From Streptomyces europaeiscabiei (lineage in GTDB: Bacteria; Actinomycetota; Actinomycetes; Streptomycetales; Streptomycetaceae), in contig NZ_CP107841.1 in assembly GCF_036346855.1 (NCBI RefSeq), forward strand, positions 1,178,001 to 1,242,000: a stretch of DNA of 64,000 nucleotides. Reading direction: 5' to 3'. The position numbers and the translations under genes are program-made. Below the pieces are notes generated by a model. That model was given only the letters and a program-made list of their open reading frames with translations, did no database searches and had not been told where the DNA came from. Shown piece after piece: positions 1 through 7,658 of this stretch. Each line of letters starts with the position of its first letter. Position 1 is the first letter of the stretch.

Positions 1-736
1 AGTACAGCCAGTCGCCCGACGTCGGATTGACCGCGGCGCGCATCGCCGCCTCGCCCGGGTTGGCGATCGGGGTGGGCGGCAGGCCCATGCGTCGGTACGA
101 GTTGTAGGGGCTGTCGATCTTCGTGTCGTCGGCGGCGGTGTCCAGCGTGGAGCGGTTCAGCGCGTAGTTGATGGTGGAGTCCATCTGCAGCGGCATACCG
201 CGCTCCAGGCGGTTGAAGACGACCCGGGCCACCCGGCCCATGTCCTTCTCGGTGGCCGCCTCGGCCTGGATGATGCTCGCGATGGTGACCGCCTGGTAGA
301 CGTTCATCGCGTTGCGCTGGGCCCCGGCCGTGACCTGGCCGCCGTTGAACTTCTTGTTCGCGGTCTCGACCATGGACGACAGCAGGGACTCGGGAGTCGA
401 CTTCTCCCGCAAGGGATACGTCGCCGGGAAGAGGTAGCCCTCCGGGTTGCCCTCGGCGTCGGCCGGGAGCGTCAGTTTGGCCTTGGCCAGGGACTTCTTG
501 GTGGATCCGGCGGGCAGGGCGAGGGCCTTGTCGACGGCTTCGTAGACCTGTCCGGAGCGCCAGCCCTCCGGGATCACCAGTGACGTCGGGCGTTCGGCGA
601 CGCCGCCATCACCCTGAACGCTCAGCAGCGGCACCGCCACGGCGGTGGCCGCCACGACGGCTCCGGTCGCGATGAGGGCGGCCCGGCCCCTGCGCGTCAG
701 TCGAATCGTGCTCCGTGGCGGAGTGTTCATCTGCAT
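1..736 (-). CDS. MltG/YceG-like endolytic transglycosylase, partial (C-terminus beyond window)
   Basis: The reading frame runs off the left edge, so only the N-terminal ~245 residues are present. A short basic N-terminus is followed by one hydrophobic membrane anchor (about residues 15-40), then a LysM-like region (LVIPEGWRSGQVYEAVDKAL) and the YceG catalytic region. The segment ASIIQAEAA carries the Glu expected to be catalytic, followed by RVVFNRLERGMPLQMDST and NYALN, both typical of the family. MltG enzymes cleave nascent peptidoglycan glycan strands at the outer membrane face and set glycan length. An alternative start lies two codons downstream at 730. Streptomycetes often carry more than one YceG-like gene, so I do not assign it as the main mltG. 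Confidence 0.85.
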   Translation of the reverse strand, partial: MQMNTPPRSTIRLTRRGRAALIATGAVVAATAVAVPLLSVQGDGGVAERPTSLVIPEGWRSGQVYEAVDKALALPAGSTKKSLAKAKLTLPADAEGNPEGYLFPATYPLREKSTPESLLSSMVETANKKFNGGQVTAGAQRNAMNVYQAVTIASIIQAEAATEKDMGRVARVVFNRLERGMPLQMDSTINYALNRSTLDTAADDTKIDSPYNSYRRMGLPPTPIANPGEAAMRAAVNPTSGDWLY

Positions 737-779
737 GCGGGCACGGTAACCCGCATATCACCTCAAACCCGGCATATCT

Positions 780-2648
780 TCATCTTGTCGGTTCCAGTTT
801 CGGTGCCTCGATCACCTCGCGGTCCGGAGTCAGCCGCGTGTCCCGCCGTACGAGCGCCGCGTACCGCCCTCCGCGCTCCAGCAACTCCTCGTGCGTACCG
901 CGTTCCACTGCGCGACCGGAGTCCAGTACGACGATCTGATCGGCTTCCCGGACGGTGGAGAGCCGGTGGGCGATGGTGACGGTGGTGCGGTTGGCGGACA
1001 GCGCGTCGATGGCCTGCTGCACCGCGTGCTCGGTACGGGTGTCGAGGGCGCTGGTCGCCTCGTCGAGGATGAGGACGGGCGGGTCGCGCAGGATGGTGCG
1101 GGCGATGGCGAGGCGCTGCTTCTCGCCGCCGGAGAAGCGGTGGCCGCGTTCGCCGACGACCGTGTCGTAGCCGTCGGGCAGGGCCGCGATGTGGTCGTGG
1201 ATCTGGGCCGCCCGCGCCGCCGCGTGGAGTTCCTCGTCGGTGGCGTCCGGCTTGGCGAAGCGCAGGTTGTCGGCGACCGAGGCATGGAAGAGGTACGTCT
1301 CCTGGGAGACGACGCCGATGCCGCGGGCCAGGGTGTCGAAGTCCAGGTCACGTACATCGACCCCGTCGAGAGTGACCCGGCCGCCCGTGACGTCGTACAG
1401 CCTCGGCACCAGACAACCGAGCGTGGACTTGCCGGCGCCGGTCGGCCCGACGACGGCGAGGCTGCCGCCGGCCGGGACGGTCAGGTCGATACCGTCGAGG
1501 ATCGGGCGTGCCTTGGCATCGCTGCCGGGGCTGCCGTGGCCGTCGCCGTCGTAACGGAACTCGACGTTCTCGAAGCGGACCTCGCCCTTGACCTGGTCGA
1601 GGTGGACCGGGCGCTCGGGTTCGGTGATGTCGATGGGCAGGTCGAGGTACTCGAAGATGCGCTGGAAGAGGGCGAGCGAGGCCTGGATCTGGACGCCGGT
1701 GGACAGCAGGCTCACGGTCGGCCGGAACAGGTTCTGCTGGAGCGAGACGAAGGCCACGAGCGTACCGACCGAGACGGACGGGCCACCGAGCTGGAGCGCG
1801 ACGCCTGCGGTCCAGTAGATGACGGCGGGCATGGCGGCCATGACGACGGTGATGACGGCCATGCGCCAGCGCCCGGCCATGTTGACCCTGACCTCCAGGT
1901 CGACGAGCCGCTCGGACTCCCCGGCGAAGGACTTGGTGAGCGAGTCGGCGCGGCCCATCGTGCGGCCGAGCAGGATGCCGCTGACGGACAGCGACTCGGT
2001 GACCGTCGCGGCCATGGCCGCCATCTGGTTCTGGCGCTGGGTGGTGATCTTCTTGCGCTCGTTGCCGACCCGGCGGCTTATCCACACGAACAGAGGCAGC
2101 AGGAGCAGGGTGACCACGGTGAGCCGCCAGTCCAGGGCGACCATGGCGACGACCGTGGCGACCACGCTGGTGGTGTTGGAGACCAGGGACGTGGCCGTGG
2201 AGGTGACGGTCGCCTGCATGCCGCCGATGTCGTTGGCGATGCGGGACTGGACCTCGCCGGTGCGGGTCCGGGTGAAGAAGGCGAGCGACATGCGCTGCAG
2301 TCGGCCGTAGACGGAGGTGCGCAGATCGTGCATGACGCGCTGGCCGACGGTCGTGGAGATCAGCGTCTGCAGGACGCCGAAAATGCTGGTGAGCACCGCG
2401 CTCAGGATCATGCCGAGCGCGAGGAGGCTCAGCAGACCGGTACGACCCTCGGGGATCGCGGTGTCGAGTATCTCCTTGAGGAGGAAGGGCGTGGCGACCG
2501 ACGCGAGCGACGCGGCGCCGACGAGCAGGCCGACGATGGCGAGCCGGCCGCGATAGGGGCGGAAGAGTTCCAGGATGCGGCGTACCTGTCGGGGCTGTTC
2601 CTGAGAGTCGCCGGACGGCCCCCAGGTGGGTTCGTGGTCGGGATGCAT
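780..2648 (-). CDS. ABC exporter, fused membrane and ATPase domains
   Basis: This 622-residue half-transporter has an N-terminal six-helix membrane domain (about residues 35-330) and a C-terminal nucleotide-binding domain. Walker A is GPTGAGKSTL (near residue 404), the signature is FSGGEKQRLAIART (near 503) and Walker B is VLILDEATSALD followed by an H-loop (IAHRLSTV). All catalytic motifs are intact, so a homodimeric exporter is plausible. The gene is divergent from a MarR regulator 111 bp away with an inverted repeat between them, the usual arrangement for a drug or lipid exporter controlled by its neighbour. The substrate cannot be read from the sequence. Confidence 0.93.
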   Translation of the reverse strand: MHPDHEPTWGPSGDSQEQPRQVRRILELFRPYRGRLAIVGLLVGAASLASVATPFLLKEILDTAIPEGRTGLLSLLALGMILSAVLTSIFGVLQTLISTTVGQRVMHDLRTSVYGRLQRMSLAFFTRTRTGEVQSRIANDIGGMQATVTSTATSLVSNTTSVVATVVAMVALDWRLTVVTLLLLPLFVWISRRVGNERKKITTQRQNQMAAMAATVTESLSVSGILLGRTMGRADSLTKSFAGESERLVDLEVRVNMAGRWRMAVITVVMAAMPAVIYWTAGVALQLGGPSVSVGTLVAFVSLQQNLFRPTVSLLSTGVQIQASLALFQRIFEYLDLPIDITEPERPVHLDQVKGEVRFENVEFRYDGDGHGSPGSDAKARPILDGIDLTVPAGGSLAVVGPTGAGKSTLGCLVPRLYDVTGGRVTLDGVDVRDLDFDTLARGIGVVSQETYLFHASVADNLRFAKPDATDEELHAAARAAQIHDHIAALPDGYDTVVGERGHRFSGGEKQRLAIARTILRDPPVLILDEATSALDTRTEHAVQQAIDALSANRTTVTIAHRLSTVREADQIVVLDSGRAVERGTHEELLERGGRYAALVRRDTRLTPDREVIEAPKLEPTR

Positions 2649-2710
2649 GGGCTCCTACGGGAGGTGAGGCGGATGAGGTGGATGCCTGGCGCGGATTTCC
2701 GGAGCCTAGC

Positions 2711-2735
2711 TCATTGTTACCTATGCTCACAATGA
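2711..2735. promoter_or_regulatory. Candidate MarR operator in divergent promoter region
   Basis: A perfect 7-bp inverted repeat, TCATTGT (2711-2717) and ACAATGA (2729-2735), is separated by 11 bp. It lies between the divergent ABC exporter and marR-like gene, 25 bp before the regulator's start codon. Symmetric AT-rich sites of this size are typical MarR operators. Its use as an operator is inferred from position. Confidence 0.55.
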
Positions 2736-2759
2736 ACATGGTCCTGATATTGTTCCCGT

Positions 2760-3215
2760 ATGACCACCCCCGACGCCGACGGGCTGCTCGCCGAACAGTT
2801 GTTGCGGCTCACCCGCCGTGTGCACCGCATCCAGAAGCGCCACCTCCAGCAGAGTGGGTTGGACATCACCCCGGCGCAGTCCCGGCTGCTGCGCACCCTC
2901 GCGCACTACGACACACCGCCACGCATGGCCGATCTGGCGGCGCGGCTGGAGGTCGTGCCCCGGGCCGTGACGACCCTGGTCGACGCGCTGGAGGAGAGCG
3001 GCCGGGTGCGCCGGGCGCCCGATCCCACCAACCGGCGGGTGATCCGGATAGAGGTCACGGACGAGGGCCGCAAGGTGCTGCGGGAGCTGCACCATGCTCG
3101 ACGTGCGGCGGCGGAGGAGATTCTGGCGCCGCTGCCCGACGATCAGCGGGGGGTGCTCGGGGGGCTTCTCGACACACTGATCGACGGGGCACCGGCGGCA
3201 GAGCGGCGCTGCTGA
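2760..3215 (+). CDS. MarR-family transcriptional regulator
   Basis: The 151-residue protein has the MarR winged-helix fold order: N-terminal dimerisation helix (LLRLTRRVHRIQKRHL), helix-turn-helix (TPAQSRLLRTLAHYD then RMADLAARLEVVPRAVTTLV), the beta-wing (RRAPDPTNRRVIRIEVTDEG) and a C-terminal dimerisation helix. Such proteins are ligand-responsive repressors. The divergent ABC exporter and the intervening inverted repeat suggest it represses the exporter and itself. There is no clear Shine-Dalgarno sequence before the ATG. Confidence 0.92.
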   Translation: MTTPDADGLLAEQLLRLTRRVHRIQKRHLQQSGLDITPAQSRLLRTLAHYDTPPRMADLAARLEVVPRAVTTLVDALEESGRVRRAPDPTNRRVIRIEVTDEGRKVLRELHHARRAAAEEILAPLPDDQRGVLGGLLDTLIDGAPAAERRC

Positions 3216-3239
3216 GCGGCGCTGCTCCGTGGGCGCGAG

Positions 3240-3277
3240 CGAAGGGCCCGGCGCAGAGTGCTGCGCCGGGCCCTTCG
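3240..3277. terminator. Bidirectional hairpin terminator
   Basis: A perfect 17-bp inverted repeat (3240-3256 with 3261-3277) around a 4-nt loop lies between the convergent marR-like gene and the dicarboxylate symporter gene. It has no T-tract, as is usual in Streptomyces. Confidence 0.85.
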
Positions 3278-3302
3278 TCATGGGGGTTTGGAGACGGAAT
3301 GG

Positions 3303-4757
3303 TCAACTCGCTTCAGGTGCGGGTTCCTTCGCCTCGGCCTTGGAGAGCGCGGGGGCCTCCGCCTTCGCGGGTGTCTCGGCAGTCTTCGCGGGGGTCCCGG
3401 CAGTCGTGACGGGGGTCTCGGCAGGCCGGTCCCCGTCTTCGGCGGGCTCGTCCTCCTCCACGAACTGGATCTCCCCGTCGAGCATCTTCTTCGCCCGTTC
3501 GGTGTCCAGTGCGCCCTCCCACTTCGACACCGCGAAGACGGCGACGCAGTTGCCGAGAAGGTTGGTGACAACGCGCATCGAGTCCATGATGCGGTCGACG
3601 CCGAGGAGAAGGGCGACGGCTCCGGCCGGGATGGCTCCGAGCGAGGACGCGGTCGCCGACAGGGCGAGGAAGGCCGAACCGGGGATGCCGGCCATGCCCT
3701 TGCTGGTCAGCATCAGGACCAGGATGACGGTGATCTGCTGGCTGAGGCTGAGGTCCACACCCACGGCCTGCGCGATGAACAGCGTGCCGATGGAGAGGTA
3801 GATGGACGCGCCGTCGAGGTTGAAGGAGTAGCCGGTGGGCAGCACGAGACCCACGGCGTCGTCACGGGCGCCCGCCTGCCTCAGCTTCTGCATCATGCGC
3901 GGCATGACGCTCTCGCTGGAGGCGGTGCCCAGTGCGAGCAGCATCTCCGCGCGGGTGTAGCGGACGAATTTCCACAGGCTCAGCCCGGTCACCAGCTTCA
4001 GCGCGACGCTGAGCAGCACGAGGAAGACGAGGGCTACGGCGTAGCAGAGGATGATCAGTTTGGCGTAGGTCTTCATCACGCCGAGGCCGTACTCGCCCAC
4101 CAGGTGGACCATCGCGCCGAACACGGCGAGCGGGGCCAGCTTCATGACGAAGCCGACGATCGCGAAGATGACCTCCTGGGCCTGCTCGATGGCGGGCAGG
4201 ATCTTGGGCACCTTGGTGTGGCCGAGGTGCAGCAGCGCGGCGCCGACGAGGCAGGCGAGCACGAGCACCTGGAGCAGCGAGTTCTCGGCGAACGCGCCGA
4301 TCGCGCTCTGCGGCAGCGCGTTCAGGATGAACTCGCCGGTCGTCGGCAGCTCACCGCCGGCGGTCTTCGCGTCGACCGCCGAGGTGTCGAGCTTCGAGGG
4401 GTCGACGTTCATGCCCGCGCCGGGGCCGACGACGTTGGCGGCAATCAGACCGATGAGCAGCGCGGCCGTCGAGGCGACCTCGAACCAGATCAGGGCCTTG
4501 AGCCCGATCCGCCCGAAGGCCTTCAGATTGCCGGCCTTGGCGATGCCCACGACGACCACGCAGAACACCAGGGGCGAGATGACCGTCTTGATGAGGCGGA
4601 TGAAACCGTCGCCGAGCGGTTGGAAGGTCGTGGCCGTGTCCGGCCACAACCTTCCGACGACGATGCCGAGCACAAGCGCGACGGCGACTTGCGTGAACAG
4701 TGAGGTACGCAGCATGCGTGCGACGCGTCGCGGCAGGGACGGTACGGACTGCGGCAC
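3303..4757 (-). CDS. Dicarboxylate/amino acid:cation symporter (DctA/GltP family)
   Basis: The 484-residue integral membrane protein belongs to the DAACS family, which imports C4-dicarboxylates or acidic amino acids with protons or sodium. The N-terminus (FTQVAVALVLGIVVGRLWP) and the family segments PLVFCVVVVGIAK and LPTGYSFNLDGASIYLS are recognisable; the serine-rich re-entrant loop is present as LGTASSESVMPRMM. The C-terminal 60 residues are a hydrophilic tail rich in Ala, Pro and Glu with PAKTAETPAK-type repeats, outside the transport domain. I chose the GTG at 4757 because GGAGGA precedes it by 6 nt; longer frames to 4814 lack this signal. Confidence 0.92.
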   Translation of the reverse strand: MPQSVPSLPRRVARMLRTSLFTQVAVALVLGIVVGRLWPDTATTFQPLGDGFIRLIKTVISPLVFCVVVVGIAKAGNLKAFGRIGLKALIWFEVASTAALLIGLIAANVVGPGAGMNVDPSKLDTSAVDAKTAGGELPTTGEFILNALPQSAIGAFAENSLLQVLVLACLVGAALLHLGHTKVPKILPAIEQAQEVIFAIVGFVMKLAPLAVFGAMVHLVGEYGLGVMKTYAKLIILCYAVALVFLVLLSVALKLVTGLSLWKFVRYTRAEMLLALGTASSESVMPRMMQKLRQAGARDDAVGLVLPTGYSFNLDGASIYLSIGTLFIAQAVGVDLSLSQQITVILVLMLTSKGMAGIPGSAFLALSATASSLGAIPAGAVALLLGVDRIMDSMRVVTNLLGNCVAVFAVSKWEGALDTERAKKMLDGEIQFVEEDEPAEDGDRPAETPVTTAGTPAKTAETPAKAEAPALSKAEAKEPAPEAS

Positions 4758-4901
4758 GGGCACTCCTCCGAGGTGGCTTTCTGGCATGCGGAAAAGTGCT
4801 TCCGCGCCGATCACTATCGGGGAGTTCTCGCTCGCGGGGAAGACCGCCGCGTTTCGTCGATGTAAATCATCGAACAGACGTCACATCGCACGCATTCGGC
4901 C

Positions 4902-6512
4902 TCAACAGCCCATCCGGTCCTCCGTCAGCACTCCCTGTACGGAGACCAGCGAACGGTCGTAGCACCCGCCCGATCCGTGCGTTCGGTAGCGCTCACTCGT
5001 CGTCCCGACCGCATGCCGCTGGTCACGCGGCACGTTCGCCGTGTACGTGGCGTCACCCGTGTAGGTGTCGTCGAGCCAGGACCACGCGGTACGTCGTCCG
5101 CCCCGCGTCTCGGTGACCGTGGCCCGGTCGCCGAGCGTGAGCACGGTCCGCAGCCGGTCGCCCGCGCCGAGCGTCGTCGTTCCGTCCATCGTGTACGACC
5201 GCTTGACGCGCGCCGTCCGGGCGGGTCCGCGGCCGTCGACGGTGACCGTCTCGTCGTCGCTCCACCTCGCGTCGAGCGCGTCGGGGTTCTCGCCGTCCGA
5301 CCACGTGTGCGTGGAGGTGTTGACGAGGCTCCGACGCACGGTCGTCGTCACCCGGCCGTGCGAGGTGTCCACGTACCCGGCGACGGTCAGCCGGTGGTTG
5401 CCCTCGGTGTCGAGGCGGTGCTCCGCGCCGGGCGTGTATGTGGACGAGGTCGCGAGGCCGCCCGCCTGGACCTTGGTCAGGGCGCCGGTGACATGCGCTC
5501 TCTCCGCGTCCTGCCACACGAGGACGTTGACCGGGGTGCTCCAGCCGGTCTGCCCTTCGGGCACGCCGACGACGGAGACCTCGATCCGGTGCGGGCGGCC
5601 GTCGTTGAGGAGGCCCGCGAAGGGGGTCAGGTCATAGCGGAGGGGTTGGATGTCGAAGGCGCGGGGTCCGGGGACGACGTACCAGAGGAAGGGGTTGGAC
5701 CAGCCGCCGGTCCAGACGTTCGGGAACGGGGCGGCGATTCCGGCCAGTTGCCCGTCCACCGCGATCTGCACCTCCCGGTACGGCCCCTCGTCCGCCTTGC
5801 ATGAGTACGGAGCCTCCTCGGGCACCGTCAGATACCAGTACTCCTCGCAGCCGCCGCCGGAACCGGTCGCGTACACCTCGGCGACGACGCGCTCGCTGTT
5901 GCGCGGGGTGGTGAGGGTGTTGCCGTCCTGGAGGGTGAGGACGCGGTCGGGGACGGTCTTCGCCGTCTCGGCGTCGGGCCTGCCCGCGTAGAAGGTCAGG
6001 GTGACCTTGACATCGAGGATTCCGGTGTACGTGTCGTCCACGACGTTGCCGATGAGCATCTCGACCGGCTGTGCCGTGCGCAGGGTGTCGCCGTAGCGAG
6101 TGACGTCCTTCTCCACGGACCACTCGATCCCGTCGGGCGAGGGCTGCGGTGTGGACGTCCGGAACACCTCGACGCCGCCGATGTGCAGATGGCCGAGGCG
6201 GTCGAACTGGCGGCCCTTCACCTTGCCGTCGAGCCGCAGGACGACCTTGCTCCACCTCTTGCCGCAGCCCTGCGGCGGCGCATAGGTACCCCGGTACGGC
6301 GTGAAGTCCCTGAACTGCGCCTCGGCGACCGTCACTTCGCACGACTTGGCGTGGTCGGGTCGGGTGACGGGCGGGGCTGCCGTGATGGGGTCGTGCCAGT
6401 CGGTGCCGAACTCTGCGGGGATGTCGGCGGATCGGGCTGGGGCGGCCCCGAGGAGGGTACTCACCAGGAGGGCCGCTCCGGTGAGCACGGACATGATGAT
6501 CCGACTTCTCAT
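4902..6512 (-). CDS. Secreted PNGase A-like protein (peptide N-glycosidase A family)
   Basis: The 536-residue protein starts with a clear signal peptide (hydrophobic core VLTGAALLVSTLLGAAPA, predicted cleavage after ARS near residue 28). The mature part resembles the N-terminal domain of plant and fungal peptide-N4-(N-acetyl-beta-glucosaminyl)asparagine amidase A: FRDFTPYRGTYAPPQGCG, WSKVVLRLDGKVKGRQFDRL and IWW-type stretches such as WTGGWSNPFLWYVVPGP. Characterised family members remove N-glycans from glycoproteins. An extracellular deglycosylase fits a saprophyte. The start at 6512 gives the best signal peptide, although its ribosome-binding site is weak and an upstream GTG exists. Confidence 0.8.
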   Translation of the reverse strand: MRSRIIMSVLTGAALLVSTLLGAAPARSADIPAEFGTDWHDPITAAPPVTRPDHAKSCEVTVAEAQFRDFTPYRGTYAPPQGCGKRWSKVVLRLDGKVKGRQFDRLGHLHIGGVEVFRTSTPQPSPDGIEWSVEKDVTRYGDTLRTAQPVEMLIGNVVDDTYTGILDVKVTLTFYAGRPDAETAKTVPDRVLTLQDGNTLTTPRNSERVVAEVYATGSGGGCEEYWYLTVPEEAPYSCKADEGPYREVQIAVDGQLAGIAAPFPNVWTGGWSNPFLWYVVPGPRAFDIQPLRYDLTPFAGLLNDGRPHRIEVSVVGVPEGQTGWSTPVNVLVWQDAERAHVTGALTKVQAGGLATSSTYTPGAEHRLDTEGNHRLTVAGYVDTSHGRVTTTVRRSLVNTSTHTWSDGENPDALDARWSDDETVTVDGRGPARTARVKRSYTMDGTTTLGAGDRLRTVLTLGDRATVTETRGGRRTAWSWLDDTYTGDATYTANVPRDQRHAVGTTSERYRTHGSGGCYDRSLVSVQGVLTEDRMGC

Positions 6513-6612
6513 GGCCGGAGTTCTACGGGGAGTCGGCACCCCTCCGCAATGAGATCTCCGGCCACAAGAGTGCACGCACGTGCCCGGCGAGCGTGCGGCG
6601 GTGCCTGGTGGG

Positions 6613-7362
6613 TCAGGCCTTCAGCTCCGCCCTGTCTCCCATGACGATCACCGGGTGCCGGGCCGGGTCGAGGGTACGCAGCAGGTACTCCATACCTGAC
6701 TTGGACAGACTGACGCAGGCCGAGGTGCCGCTGCCGTGGTCCATATGCAGCCAGATGCTGCCGCCCTTCGACTGGCCCTCGGGGCGCGTCGGGTCGATCG
6801 GCGAGGTGCCCTTGACTCGGTTGTAGTCGATGGCGATCACATAGTCGAAGTCGTGCCAGTGCGACTTGGCCCAGTAGTGCGGCGCCTGGAACGACGCCGA
6901 CCGACTGTACGGGAGCTTGGCACCCGGGTCGGCGAGGACGCCTCCCGCGTCGCTGAGCGTGAACACCCCCACGGGGCTGCGCCGGTCGCCCTCCCGATGG
7001 TCGGCCGTCCAGCCCTTCTTGCCGTTGTGCCCCTCCCAGCTGCGGGCCTTCTTCCAGGTGGATCCACTCTTCGTGTACAGCACGACCGTGGCGTCGGCGT
7101 CGTTCTCGCCCTCCCCGTAGACCGCCACGACCTGGCGGGACTCGGCGGGGATCTGCTTCTGGAGACGGTCGCCGACGTCCGGGATACGGGTCGGGTCCTC
7201 GGTTCGCGCCTCGGAACGGTCGCTCCTGTCCCCTGACTTCGTGGCGCCCGTGTCGGCCTTGGCTCCGCCGTTCGTGCCGCCCGAACCGCCGCACGCCGCC
7301 AGGGGCATCACCAGCGCACCACAGACCACCGCCGCGAGCCGGACGCGAGCCGTGCCCCTCAC
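6613..7362 (-). CDS. L,D-transpeptidase (YkuD-type) lipoprotein
   Basis: From the GTG at 7362 the protein has a lipoprotein signal (LAAVVCGALVMPLAAC, lipidated Cys at residue 24) and a Gly/Asp-rich linker. The C-terminal YkuD-like domain ends with HMDHGSGTSACVSLSKSGM, which contains the catalytic His, Ser-x-x-Cys and Val-Ser-Leu of the family. L,D-transpeptidases make 3-3 cross-links or attach proteins to peptidoglycan; this member probably acts at the outer face of the membrane. The GTG is preceded by AAGGGTGGG. A longer frame back to 7467 would put 58 residues ahead of the lipobox Cys, which is unlikely. Confidence 0.82.
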   Translation of the reverse strand: MRGTARVRLAAVVCGALVMPLAACGGSGGTNGGAKADTGATKSGDRSDRSEARTEDPTRIPDVGDRLQKQIPAESRQVVAVYGEGENDADATVVLYTKSGSTWKKARSWEGHNGKKGWTADHREGDRRSPVGVFTLSDAGGVLADPGAKLPYSRSASFQAPHYWAKSHWHDFDYVIAIDYNRVKGTSPIDPTRPEGQSKGGSIWLHMDHGSGTSACVSLSKSGMEYLLRTLDPARHPVIVMGDRAELKA

Positions 7363-7658
7363 CCCACCCTTGCTGTTCGCACAGCCCGCATCCACATCGC
7401 CCACCACGCCGGTTCGTCCCCGCCTCGTACCGCCTATTCGCATACGGTCCATCGTCGCACCGTGCACCGGACGAATGCGCCCGCCGCCCCGCCGGCCGGG
7501 CCTCGCACGGATGGTCCAGGCCGAAACTTTGCCCGGCGCCGGAAAACCGTTTGCTTCCGACCGCGCTGCGACGCGAACCTTTCACGGCCGGTCGTCGACC
7601 CTCGCCACCCTATTTCTCCCCACTTCTCCCCCACTCTGACACGAGCATCTGGGACGTC
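7363..7658. other. Divergent intergenic region
   Basis: About 300 bp between the L,D-transpeptidase and the ABC exporter operon. Promoters for both must lie here, but I see no convincing -35/-10 pair or inverted repeat. Confidence 0.5.
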
